Part shown: in pieces, positions 25,677 through 33,872 of the stretch
Position numbering within the stretch: the stretch's first letter is position 1
How the letters are laid out: each line of letters begins with the position of its first letter
Origin: Paenarthrobacter nicotinovorans
Lineage (GTDB): Bacteria; Actinomycetota; Actinomycetes; Actinomycetales; Micrococcaceae
NCBI RefSeq assembly: GCF_021919345.1
Contig: NZ_CP089293.1
Coordinates: 4,154,001-4,218,000, forward strand
DNA length: 64,000 nucleotides
Direction of reading: 5' to 3'
Notes under the pieces: model-generated
Told to the model about the DNA's origin: nothing
Database searches by the model: none
What the model saw: only the letters and a program-made list of their open reading frames with translations
Position numbers and translations under genes: made by a program

Positions 25677-25702
25677 GGTTCTGTTGGAACCCGTATAAAC
25701 GG
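25677..25702. promoter_or_regulatory. Adjacent palindromes in the XRE/MFS divergent region
   Basis: Two short palindromes in tandem, GGTTC-TGTTG-GAACC (25677-25691) and CCGT-ATAA-ACGG (25691-25702), about 40 bases upstream of the regulator and 64 bases upstream of the transporter. They are a candidate operator for the divergent XRE regulator; the GTATAA core could also be a -10 element. Confidence 0.4.
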
Positions 25703-25765
25703 TCCCTCCCACCTATCCGCCAAGCCATGGTCCGATGGATCCCAGTTCACCTGAGAGGCCAATCC

Positions 25766-26983
25766 ATGTCAGCAGATACCCGTACCGCCACGCCCGGCGC
25801 ACACAAAGAGGGCCCGAACCCCGTGAGCCGTTGGGGCGGCGTCTTCGCCATGTCCTTTGGAGCGTTCGCCGTGGTGGCCTCCGAATTCATGCCCGTGAGT
25901 CTCCTGACTCCCATGGCCAATGATCTCCAGGTCTCCGAAGGGTTGGTGGGCCAGGGAATTGCGATCTCCGGGCTGTTCGCCGTCCTCACCAGCCTTTCCG
26001 TGTCCGCGGTAACCGGCAGGATGAACCGGCGCACCTTGCTGATCGGGTTGGCCGCGTTGATGGGTGCCTCCGGCGCCCTGATCGCCTTGGCCCCGGGGTA
26101 CCTGCCATTCATGGTGGGCCGGGCATCCATCGGTGTTGTCATCGGCGGTTTCTGGTCCATGTCCGCTGCCACCGCCATGCGGCTCGTCGCTCCGGCGCAG
26201 GTCCCGCGTGCGCTGGCGATCGTCAACGGCGGCAATGCCCTGGCCACCGTTCTTGCTGCGCCGCTTGGCAGTTACCTGGGTTCGTTCATTGGTTGGCGGG
26301 GAGCTTTTCTCTGCCTTGTGCCTGTCTCCGTGGTTTGTGTGGTGTGGCTCTGGATTTCCTTGCCGTCCCTCGCAGCGCCTGTCAGCAGGACCAAGGCCCG
26401 CGACATCCTGACCATCTTCACGGCTTTCAAGGACCGGACTGTCGCATGGGGCATGGCCGCCTGCGGGAGCTTCTTCATGGGCCAGTTCATCCTCTTCACC
26501 TACGTGCGGCCCTTCCTGGAAACCGTGACCGGGGCGGAGGGAGCCCTGGTGTCCCTCGTGTTGCTGGTCATGGGCCTATCCGGATTCGTCGGGACCGTGC
26601 TCATCGGCCGGTTCCTGGGTGCTGGCCTGTACCGGACACTCATGGTGATCCCTGTCGTCATGGCCCTCGTCGCGGTTGCCTTGATCCCGTTCGGTGGCGT
26701 GTTCGCCGTCGTCGTTGTTCTGTTGGGTTTCTGGGGGCTGTTGGGAACGTCCGCTCCGGTGGGCTGGTGGAGTTGGGTGGCGCAAGCGATGCCGCGCAAC
26801 GCCGAACAGGGCGGTGGGCTCATGGTGGCCGTGGTCCAGACATGCATTGCCTTGGGCTCCACAGTTGGCGGAGTGCTGTTCGACTCGCTGGGCTTTGAAA
26901 GCACCTTCCTGGCCAGTTCCGTGGTCCTTCTGGTGTCGGCGTTCCTGGCGTTCATGACGAAGCGCGTGTCACGCAGGCGGTAG
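25766..26983 (+). CDS. MFS efflux transporter (drug/nucleoside H+ antiporter-like)
   Basis: A 405-residue protein with 12 hydrophobic segments of the DHA1 group, resembling purine-ribonucleoside and arabinose efflux permeases (NepI/PbuE/AraJ type). Typical are ASEFMPVSLLTPMANDL in helix 1, AISGLFAVLTSLSVSAVTGR and RALAIVNGGNALATVLAAPL. The ATG at 25766 follows GAGAGG; the longer frame upstream overlaps the divergent regulator antisense and is discarded. It is likely regulated by the adjacent XRE protein. The exported compound is unknown. Confidence 0.87.
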   Translation: MSADTRTATPGAHKEGPNPVSRWGGVFAMSFGAFAVVASEFMPVSLLTPMANDLQVSEGLVGQGIAISGLFAVLTSLSVSAVTGRMNRRTLLIGLAALMGASGALIALAPGYLPFMVGRASIGVVIGGFWSMSAATAMRLVAPAQVPRALAIVNGGNALATVLAAPLGSYLGSFIGWRGAFLCLVPVSVVCVVWLWISLPSLAAPVSRTKARDILTIFTAFKDRTVAWGMAACGSFFMGQFILFTYVRPFLETVTGAEGALVSLVLLVMGLSGFVGTVLIGRFLGAGLYRTLMVIPVVMALVAVALIPFGGVFAVVVVLLGFWGLLGTSAPVGWWSWVAQAMPRNAEQGGGLMVAVVQTCIALGSTVGGVLFDSLGFESTFLASSVVLLVSAFLAFMTKRVSRRR

Positions 26984-27167
26984 CCGCGATCTGGCGCCCC
27001 GGCCCGCAGCTGTTGTAAATTGAGGGCGAACGTAGGCAGACGCAATCCATCCGGTGGGCCTGCTCGCAGCGGTCAATGCATCGCGAACCCCACCGGGCCT
27101 GATGCCGCCGCGCACCCCTGGTATCCCTCGTGCAGCGGCCGGCAGCATATTGCGAAAGGTGCCGCCC

Positions 27168-29669
27168 ATGCGTGCAATTCCCGTTCCCCCTTCCCGCTTG
27201 CTCGAGCAGGAACTCATGGCCCGTCTTGCGCGCCTGGACCTGGAAGCCAAGGTCCGGCTGCTGTCGGGCAAGGACCACTGGAGCACCTACGCCGATGAAT
27301 CGATCGGGCTGCGCTCCCTTGTTCTCTCCGACGGAACCGTGGGAATCCGCGGCGTGCGGTGGACCGAGGCGGACACCTCCATCAATATCCCTTCGGCGAC
27401 GGCGCTGGCAGCAACGTTCGACGCTCGCGTGGCGGCCGCCATGGGTGGCGTCATCGGCGCGGAAGCCAGGCGCAAGGGCGTGGACGTCGTTCTTGGCCCG
27501 GTGGTCAATCTTCAGCGCACCCCTTACGGCGGCCGCCACTTCGAAGCGTTCAGCGAGGACCCGTACCTCACGGCCATCATGGGGGCGGCCATGGTGCGGG
27601 GAATCCAAGCCGAGGGCCCGGCCACCACAGCCAAACACTTCATCGCGAACGAGGCCGAAACGGACAGGCTGAATTCGAACTCGGTGGTCCCTGAGAATGT
27701 ATTGCGGGAGGCCTACTTGGCCCCGTTCGAAGCGATCGTCAAAGCCGGTGGCCTCGGCATCATGTCCTCCTACAATCGGGTCAACGGCACCCCGGCCGTT
27801 GAGTCGGACCTCCTGACGGAGATTTTGGAGCGCGAATGGGGATTCGACGGTTTGGTGGTTTCCGACTGGGGAGCCATCCGGACTGTGGAGTCGACGGCGC
27901 TGGGTGGTACCGACCTGGCGATGCCCGGCCCCAGGACCATGTGGGCTGCGGGCCTCGTGGATGCAGTCCGCCAAGGACGCGTCCCGGAGGCGGCCGTCGA
28001 CAACAAGGTGCTCCGGCTGCTGCGGCTGGCGGCCCGGCTCGGAGCCCTCGACGGCATTGAGCCACTGGTGGACCGGGACGCCCTCCCCACGCCACCGTCC
28101 GCGGAATCGTCCGGGATACGCCGGCTTCTGCGGGACACCGGGGCCAAGGGCATGGTGCTGTTGCGCAATGAGGACCGGGCCTTGCCGTTGACGACGGCGG
28201 CACGGAAGATCGCCGTCGTCGGTCCTGCCGCTGTTGTGCCGAGAACCAACGGCGGCGGCAGCGCGGCGGTCATCGCTCCCCCGACCGTGCCGCCCCTGGA
28301 GGCGCTGCGCGCGGCCATGCCGGACACCCTGTTCCATTACAGCGAGGGGGTCCGCCCCACCACGCTGGTGAAGACCCTTTCCGCAGCGAACGGCTCCGCG
28401 CCGGGAGGCCAGGGCGTGGTCCTCATTGAATTCCTGGACCAGGAAGGCCGCACGCTGGGCAGCGAAACACGCGACCGCTGCGACACACTGACGTACGGGA
28501 TGGGCTACCCCGACGGCGTTCCGGAGGACGAGGTCAAGGCCATCCGGGCAAGCACCCTCCTCACCGCCGACACCCCGGGCGATTACGTGTTCTCCGCGGC
28601 GGGCGTGGGCCACGCGCAGGTGACCGTGGACGGCGTCGCCCGGTTCGATGGGGAGCTCATCCCTATTAATGCCGACGCCGTGGTGGGCATGTCCCTGCCG
28701 CCGCAAGCGCTGATTGACCTCGCCATGGCACCGGGACAGGCCGTGGGGGTGGTCTTCACCTACGCGCCGGCACAGCGGACCGTGGCCTCCCTCCGTTTGG
28801 GCTTTGATTCAGCAGCACCCGACGCCGACCTGCTGATCGCGGAGGCGGTGGAGTCGGCCCGCGATGCGGACTGCGTCATCGTCTTTGCCGGCACCGGTTC
28901 GGAAGACGAAGCTGAAGGTTTCGACCGGACCACGCTCGCTCTGCCGGGGCGCCAGGACGAACTGGTGGCAGCGGTGGCGGCCGTGAGCGCGAAGACCATC
29001 GTGGTGGTCAATTCCGGGGCGCCCGTTCTCCTCCCCTGGCGTGACCAGGTGGATGCCATCCTCCTGACGTGGTTCGGCGGCCAGGAAATGGGCTGGGCTG
29101 TGGCGGACGTTCTGACCGGAGAGGCAGAGCCCGGTGGCAGGCTGCCCGTCACCTTCCCGTCCAGCGAGGAAGGTCTGGCTTCGCCGCAGCCGCAGAATGG
29201 CGACGTGGTCTATCGCGAAGGGCTCGCCATCGGCTACCGCGCCGGGGCGGAAACCGCACCCGCTTACGCCTTCGGGCACGGACTGGGCTACGGAAGCTGG
29301 AGCCTGTCACATCTGGAGGTCCGGGCACAGGAGGAGGACGTCGCTGTGACCGTCCGGCTCAGGAACCATTCCGCCCGGGCGTCCCGCGAAGTGGTTCAGC
29401 TCTACCTCTCCCGGGGGCAGAGCCGGGTGGAAAGGCCCGCCCTGTGGTTCGCGGGTGCGGCCGTTTCCGAGCTGCCTGCAGGAGCGGAAGACACGGTTTC
29501 CGTGACGATTCCCCGGCGTTTGTTCGGGCACTGGGACACCGCCGCCGGCTCCTGGTCCCTGGAGCCGGGGATCTTCCACCTCCGCGCGGGGACATCCAGT
29601 GCGGATTTACCTTTGATGACGGACATCCGGGTGGACTTGGCCGGGGCGGATGCGTTGCGTTTAGGCTGA
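27168..29669 (+). CDS. Glycoside hydrolase family 3 beta-glucosidase with PA14 insert
   Basis: An 833-residue GH3 enzyme without a signal peptide, so intracellular. The barrel carries GPVVNLQRTPYGGRHFEAF, KHFIANEAE and the nucleophile Asp233 in GLVVSDWGA. The second domain includes VLLRNEDRALPL and a PA14-like insertion (about residues 400-560, GDYVFSAAGVGHAQVTVDG), then VIVFAGTGSEDEAEGFDR. A C-terminal fibronectin-III-like domain follows (YLSRGQSRVERP). This layout matches actinobacterial beta-glucosidases of the BglB type. The ATG at 27168 has GAAAGGT upstream. No sugar transporter is adjacent. Confidence 0.9.
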   Translation: MRAIPVPPSRLLEQELMARLARLDLEAKVRLLSGKDHWSTYADESIGLRSLVLSDGTVGIRGVRWTEADTSINIPSATALAATFDARVAAAMGGVIGAEARRKGVDVVLGPVVNLQRTPYGGRHFEAFSEDPYLTAIMGAAMVRGIQAEGPATTAKHFIANEAETDRLNSNSVVPENVLREAYLAPFEAIVKAGGLGIMSSYNRVNGTPAVESDLLTEILEREWGFDGLVVSDWGAIRTVESTALGGTDLAMPGPRTMWAAGLVDAVRQGRVPEAAVDNKVLRLLRLAARLGALDGIEPLVDRDALPTPPSAESSGIRRLLRDTGAKGMVLLRNEDRALPLTTAARKIAVVGPAAVVPRTNGGGSAAVIAPPTVPPLEALRAAMPDTLFHYSEGVRPTTLVKTLSAANGSAPGGQGVVLIEFLDQEGRTLGSETRDRCDTLTYGMGYPDGVPEDEVKAIRASTLLTADTPGDYVFSAAGVGHAQVTVDGVARFDGELIPINADAVVGMSLPPQALIDLAMAPGQAVGVVFTYAPAQRTVASLRLGFDSAAPDADLLIAEAVESARDADCVIVFAGTGSEDEAEGFDRTTLALPGRQDELVAAVAAVSAKTIVVVNSGAPVLLPWRDQVDAILLTWFGGQEMGWAVADVLTGEAEPGGRLPVTFPSSEEGLASPQPQNGDVVYREGLAIGYRAGAETAPAYAFGHGLGYGSWSLSHLEVRAQEEDVAVTVRLRNHSARASREVVQLYLSRGQSRVERPALWFAGAAVSELPAGAEDTVSVTIPRRLFGHWDTAAGSWSLEPGIFHLRAGTSSADLPLMTDIRVDLAGADALRLG

Positions 29670-29709
29670 ACGTGGCACCAACTCCCTACCGAGGATGACG
29701 GAGAAAACC

Positions 29710-30489
29710 ATGACTGAAGCAAACACGACTGCACGCGCAGAACAACTGAAGGCCCTGCATGAAGCGCCGGAAATCCTGAGTGTCGTCAATGTTTGGGATG
29801 CGGTCAGTGCCACCACGGTGGCAGCCCTCCCCCAGACAAAAGCCATCGCCACCGCCGGGCACTCCATCGCCGCGGCTTTTGGCTATAAGGACGGAACCAT
29901 GCCCTTGGACGTGGCGCTCAGCGGAGTGGAGAGGATCGTCAAGGCTGTGGACGTCCCCGTCACTGCAGATCTCGACGACGGATATGAGGATCCTGCCGAA
30001 ACCATCCGGCGCGCTATTGGCATCGGAGTCGTGGGCGCCAACGTTGAGGACCGCCTGCGGCCGTTCGACGAAGCGGTTGCCCGCGTCAAGGCGATCATCG
30101 ATGCCGCCAACGCCGAGGGTATTCCGTTCCAGCTGAACGCCCGCACGGACGCGATCGTCCGTGGTGGTGACCGTCCGATCAAGGACAGCATCGAGGACGC
30201 CATCGCACGGGGTCGCGCCTTCCTCGACGCCGGTGCAGCGCTGGTTTTCGTGCCGGGCGCGCTGAACCGTGATCTCATCGAACCGCTGGTTGAGGGCCTC
30301 GGCCACGGCAAGCTCTCCGTGATCGGCGCTCCCGGAGCGTTGCCTGCTGCCGAGCTCCAGGAACTCGGCGTAGCCCGGGTGTCCTACGGTCCGTTCACCC
30401 AGCGGGTGGCCCTCCGCGCTCTTCAGGATCTGGCCTCTGACCTGTACGGCTCCGGCGTCATCCCAACGGACACCCCGGCGCTGAACTAG
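29710..30489 (+). CDS. Isocitrate lyase/PEP mutase superfamily protein
   Basis: A 259-residue TIM-barrel protein of the PEP mutase/ICL superfamily. It carries VVNVWDAVSATTVAAL, TAGHSIAAAFGYKDG, and the metal-binding VPVTADLDDGYEDPAETI, followed by VGANVEDR. Many actinobacteria have this single-copy protein annotated as a carboxyvinyl-carboxyphosphonate phosphorylmutase relative with an uncertain C-C lyase role. The ATG at 29710 follows ACGGAGAAAACC; an in-frame ATG at 29695 also exists. It lies 40 bases after the glucosidase and may share its transcript. The substrate is unknown. Confidence 0.82.
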   Translation: MTEANTTARAEQLKALHEAPEILSVVNVWDAVSATTVAALPQTKAIATAGHSIAAAFGYKDGTMPLDVALSGVERIVKAVDVPVTADLDDGYEDPAETIRRAIGIGVVGANVEDRLRPFDEAVARVKAIIDAANAEGIPFQLNARTDAIVRGGDRPIKDSIEDAIARGRAFLDAGAALVFVPGALNRDLIEPLVEGLGHGKLSVIGAPGALPAAELQELGVARVSYGPFTQRVALRALQDLASDLYGSGVIPTDTPALN

Positions 30490-30500
30490 GCCTAAGCCGT

Positions 30501-30529
30501 CCCGGCCCGCTCTGAGTGAGCGGACCGGG
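30501..30529 (+). terminator. GC-rich hairpin after the PEP-mutase-family gene
   Basis: CCCGGCCCGCTC and GAGCGGACCGGG form a 12-base stem with one mismatch and a 5-base loop, 12 bases after the stop codon. There is no long T-run, so termination may be Rho-assisted or weak. Confidence 0.5.
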
Positions 30530-30638
30530 AGCGGCCTTGGCCAGCGTTTCCCGGCACCTCTTTCAGTGCTTGCTGCGTGGTCCTAAAATTACTGTGCAAT
30601 GCGGGCAACAGAGACCGAGCAGAAGGGGCGCGGTTGCC

Positions 30639-30872
30639 ATGGCCAAAAGTCCATTCCACCACGGTAAACCGGATCAAAACAGTGACGGCAAGGTGCACAG
30701 GACCCGCTTCGGCGAGTGGCTGCAGCGCGAGGACTCAGGCGTGGAGGGAACCGGCAGCAGTATTTTCATACGGCGCCACGATGACCACCAGCCACCTGAA
30801 CGCACGTGCATCCAAGGCCACGAGATAGCGCCGGGGGAAACGCACTGCTCCCAAGGACACCCAGTAGGTTGA
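30639..30872 (+). CDS. Hypothetical 77-residue protein with Cys/His-rich C-terminus
   Basis: A small hydrophilic protein whose tail has RTCIQGHEIAPGETHCSQGH, a Cys/His pattern that could bind zinc. The N-terminal part (SPFHHGKPDQNSDGKVHR) looks disordered. An AAGGGG box lies about 11 bases before the ATG at 30639. It is convergent with the LysR gene, with a 19-base gap. I recognise no family. Confidence 0.5.
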   Translation: MAKSPFHHGKPDQNSDGKVHRTRFGEWLQREDSGVEGTGSSIFIRRHDDHQPPERTCIQGHEIAPGETHCSQGHPVG

Positions 30873-30891
30873 CGCTCCAGGCCGTAACCGG

Positions 30892-31815
30892 TTACGAAGT
30901 CGACCGCGTGTCAAAATCCGCCGCAGATTCCCGCAGGAGCCGGGCCACCGTGTCCAACGGAAGGCTTGTCGGCCTTCGCCTGTCGAACCGACGCAGCGCG
31001 ATGTGCCTCGTCCCCAAACCCGGCACATCAAGGATGTCCACCTGGTCCTGGACCACTCCTGTCAGCGCCAGGGTGGGCACTATCGCAACACCTTCCCCGG
31101 CCGCCACCAGCGCCAAGGCAGTCAGTGTGTCCTGGTATTGGTGAATCGTCTCGATGTGGGCACCCGTCGAATGGCGCAGTCGGCCAAGCACGGCAATGTT
31201 GGCTGCGGACGGCTCTACGCCCAGCCACGGCAGGGGCAGACGGCTCAGGTCAAGATTGTCCGTGCTGAGCAGTGATCCCGCCGGCACCACCAGCTTCCAC
31301 GGCTCATCCAGCAGTGGTTCTTCCACCATCCCGGCTGCCAGGGGACGTTGGTCCGAGGTCGTCGAATCCTGCTCGACCACCACGGCGTCCAGCTGGCGTT
31401 GTCGGAAGAGACGCATGAGCGCCGGGAAGCCGTCCTCCACCAGCTGGATCTGTAGTTGCGGGTACTGGACGCGCCACTCCGGAAGGCGCGGAATGACCAC
31501 CGTGCGCATGAAGCTGGTGAACCCACCTACCCGCACAACTCCCGCGACCTCCGCTTCTCCCTGCATCCGCGAGCGCGCCACGTTCAACGCCCGCTCTATT
31601 TCCTCCCCGGCTTCCGCCATGGCCAGTCCGGCCGGTGTCAGCACTGAACCTTTGGGGGTTCGGAGGAGCAGGGCCTGGCCCGCTTCGTTCTCCAATTTGG
31701 TGAGTTGCTGGGACACCGCGGACGGCGTGATCCGCAGTTCGTCGGCAGCGGCGAGGACCCCTCCGGTACGGGCGACGGCGAGGAGGACGAGCAGGCGTCG
31801 GGGGTCCATTTCCAT
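30892..31815 (-). CDS. LysR-family transcriptional regulator
   Basis: A 307-residue LysR protein. The helix-turn-helix is at residues 5-65 (LAVARTGGVLAAADELRI, TPSAVSQQLTKLENEAG). The effector-binding half contains VRVGGFTSFMRTVVIPRL, LDAVVVEQD and ALALVAAGEGVAIVPTLAL. It starts at 31815 (or 31809) and is divergent from a small membrane protein. A perfect 10-base inverted repeat lies between them. The effector is unknown. Confidence 0.9.
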   Translation of the reverse strand: MEMDPRRLLVLLAVARTGGVLAAADELRITPSAVSQQLTKLENEAGQALLLRTPKGSVLTPAGLAMAEAGEEIERALNVARSRMQGEAEVAGVVRVGGFTSFMRTVVIPRLPEWRVQYPQLQIQLVEDGFPALMRLFRQRQLDAVVVEQDSTTSDQRPLAAGMVEEPLLDEPWKLVVPAGSLLSTDNLDLSRLPLPWLGVEPSAANIAVLGRLRHSTGAHIETIHQYQDTLTALALVAAGEGVAIVPTLALTGVVQDQVDILDVPGLGTRHIALRRFDRRRPTSLPLDTVARLLRESAADFDTRSTS

Positions 31816-31853
31816 GTTCAGAGATTCTAAATACGGGCTTCAGAATAATGCAA

Positions 31854-31891
31854 TTGAACTAAAGGCAGCTATCCCTCAAAATTTAGTTCAA
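31854..31891. promoter_or_regulatory. Perfect 10-base inverted repeat, candidate LysR operator
   Basis: TTGAACTAAA and TTTAGTTCAA are exact complements separated by 18 bases, 39 bases upstream of the LysR start. LysR-type binding sites commonly have inverted arms with an AT-rich character and an outer T...A pair, as seen here. It lies in the 180-base divergent region between the regulator and the CBU_0592-like gene. Confidence 0.6.
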
Positions 31892-31997
31892 GGCCGCTCT
31901 TCGCTCTGAAGGGCCGGTCTCTGCATTCGGCAGAAAAACCCCTGAAACCATTCGTCGCCCGGCCACTTCCGGCTGCCTGGACATGAGAGGACCCCCG

Positions 31998-32405
31998 ATG
32001 GAACTGCTGTGGGAAATTACCGGTTGGGCCGGTGCGGCGGCGATGCTCTGTGCCTACATGACAGTGTCCATGGGATGGATCAAGCCGGGCAGTACCTTCC
32101 AGGCCGTGAACCTGTTTGGCTCCTGCGCGTTCATCATCAACGGCACCCTCCACCAAGCGTGGCCCTCGGTGGTGACCAACGTGGCATGGTTCCTCATCTC
32201 AGCGGTGGCGCTGCTGCGGATGCGCTCCCGGACGGAGGCTGCAGTCGCCGAGCCCGAACCAATGACCGCCCCGGCCCTCGCCACCATGGACCCAGCCGGC
32301 TGGAACACAGGCGCCAGGGACTCAGGCACCAGGGACATCAGCATCACGGACACAGCCGCGCAGATGGTCATCCCGCGGCCCAGCCAGGCAGTCAACTGCG
32401 CGTAA
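31998..32405 (+). CDS. CBU_0592-family small membrane protein
   Basis: A 135-residue protein whose first 80 residues form three hydrophobic segments: EITGWAGAAAMLCAYMTVSM, STFQAVNLFGSCAFIINGTL and SVVTNVAWFLISAVALLR. This pattern is that of the CBU_0592/CBU_1274 family found next to various regulators. The C-terminal 55 residues are hydrophilic and low-complexity. The ATG at 31998 follows GAGAGGA. Function is unknown; the divergent LysR gene is its likely regulator. Confidence 0.75.
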   Translation: MELLWEITGWAGAAAMLCAYMTVSMGWIKPGSTFQAVNLFGSCAFIINGTLHQAWPSVVTNVAWFLISAVALLRMRSRTEAAVAEPEPMTAPALATMDPAGWNTGARDSGTRDISITDTAAQMVIPRPSQAVNCA

Positions 32406-32511
32406 TCCGCGTATCCCTGGGCTGCACATCACACAAGGTAACCTCCCGTCGTCGTCGTAAGCGGCAACGCTTAGGGTGGGCACTAAGCGCCGACCGACAG
32501 AGAAGGAAGCC

Positions 32512-33546
32512 ATGCCCACCCCAGACCGTCCGCTGCGCAAGCTTGGATTCCTCACCATCGGCCTGTTCGATCCCGCGGATCCGGCTGCGGGGCACCGCTC
32601 CACCCTGGAGATCATCGAACTCGGCGAGCGCTTGGGATTCGACAGTGCCTGGTTGCGCCACCGGCACCTGCAGTACGGAATTTCGTCGCCGGTTGCGGTG
32701 ATGGCAGCGGCCAGCCAACGGACCTCGAAGATCGAGCTGGGCACCGCGGTGACCCCGCTGGGTTGGGAGAATCCGCTTCGCCTGGCCGAGGACCTGGCCA
32801 CAGTGGACCTACTCAGCGGAGGCCGCATCAATCCGGGGGTCAGCGTCGGCGTACCGATGCACTACGACACCGTCAAGCACGAGCTCTACCCTGATTCCGC
32901 GGACACCGAAGATTTCAGCTACGCCCGTGTGGACCGTTTTGCCCGGCTGGTCGCCGGCGGGAAGGTGCGGGAGTTTTCCGGCAAGCAGGGCGTGGTGGAG
33001 GAGTTCTCAAACCGCGTGGAACCCCATTCCGCCGGGCTGCGTGAACGGATCTGGTATGGAGCAGCGAGCCTGAAGTCGGCAACGTGGGCCGGGGAGAACG
33101 GCTTCAACCTGCTTACCAGCAGCGTGGTGTTCCCGGGCCAGGATGAAGAGCCGGATTTTGCTGCAGTACAGCAACGGCAGATCCGCGCTTTCCGTGGCGC
33201 GGCTGAAGCAGGCGGCAGCAGCACCGCCCGCGTCTCGCAAGGACTGGTGGTGATCCCCACGGATTCCGCTTCCAGTGCCCAGCGGGAGAAGTACCAGCGC
33301 TATGTCGATGAGCGGACTCCGCGCACCAGCGCGCCCCAAGGCCCGCAGCGCATGATGTTCGCGCGGGACCTCATCGGCAGCAGCGATCAGATTGCCGAAC
33401 AGTTGTACGCGCACCAGGGCTTCCAGGAAGTGGACGAGGTAGCGTTCGCGTTGCCGTTCAGCTTTGAGCACGAGGACTACGTGCAGATCCTCACCGATAT
33501 CGCGGGCACGTTGGGGCCGGCGCTGGGGTGGGCGCCGACGGAATAG
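32512..33546 (+). CDS. Luciferase-like (LLM class) flavin-dependent oxidoreductase
   Basis: A 344-residue flavin-dependent monooxygenase family protein. It shows LTIGLFDPADPAAGHRSTLE, LGERLGFDSAWLRHRHLQYG, TAVTPLGWENPLRLAEDLA and VDLLSGGRINPGVSVGVP, all typical of the bacterial luciferase-like fold. AGAAGGAAGCC precedes the ATG at 32512. It ends 2 bases before a convergent small gene. The substrate is not predictable; reduced FMN would come from a separate reductase. Confidence 0.87.
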   Translation: MPTPDRPLRKLGFLTIGLFDPADPAAGHRSTLEIIELGERLGFDSAWLRHRHLQYGISSPVAVMAAASQRTSKIELGTAVTPLGWENPLRLAEDLATVDLLSGGRINPGVSVGVPMHYDTVKHELYPDSADTEDFSYARVDRFARLVAGGKVREFSGKQGVVEEFSNRVEPHSAGLRERIWYGAASLKSATWAGENGFNLLTSSVVFPGQDEEPDFAAVQQRQIRAFRGAAEAGGSSTARVSQGLVVIPTDSASSAQREKYQRYVDERTPRTSAPQGPQRMMFARDLIGSSDQIAEQLYAHQGFQEVDEVAFALPFSFEHEDYVQILTDIAGTLGPALGWAPTE

Positions 33547-33548
33547 CC

Positions 33549-33749
33549 TCAGTCCACGAATTCGGACTGGGTCTCGATGAAGTCCCAGTCGGCCGTGGTC
33601 AGCACACCGCTGACTTTGTCCGGATGGGGACCGCCGGCCTCGGCGATATGTTGCAGGACCTGCAGGGGGAGTTCTTCCACGCGCAGGTTCTCGCGCAGCC
33701 ATTCCTTGCTGTCCATGTGCAGATCAAGCCACCACATGTAGATTTCCAC
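33549..33749 (-). CDS. Small protein next to the CHAT gene, possible module partner
   Basis: A 66-residue acidic protein from the GTG at 33749 (GGAAGGTGG lies at good spacing), or 62 residues from the ATG at 33737. It is rich in Trp and Leu (MWWLDLHMDSKEWLREN, LPLQVLQHIAEAGG) and ends DWDFIETQSEFVD, the look of a compact folded helical domain. The much longer open frame on this strand is the shadow of the CHAT gene and is rejected. It is divergent from the CHAT gene with 123 bases between. No family is recognised with confidence. Confidence 0.6.
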   Translation of the reverse strand: MEIYMWWLDLHMDSKEWLRENLRVEELPLQVLQHIAEAGGPHPDKVSGVLTTADWDFIETQSEFVD

Positions 33750-33872
33750 CGCGGGACCACCTTCCGTCGGTTTAACGGTAGGCCTGGTCGGTTGCCGCTT
33801 CAAGGCCTGAAACCCCTTGCGGGGTGGCCGTCGTAGGGCCAATCTGTACGTAGGAACCACAAGGGACCCGCG

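Noticed and set aside
26952..28706. 584-codon minus-strand frame opposite the GH3 glucosidase
   Set aside because: Antisense to a complete GH3 protein with its catalytic Asp; the translation is low-complexity Arg/Gly/His.
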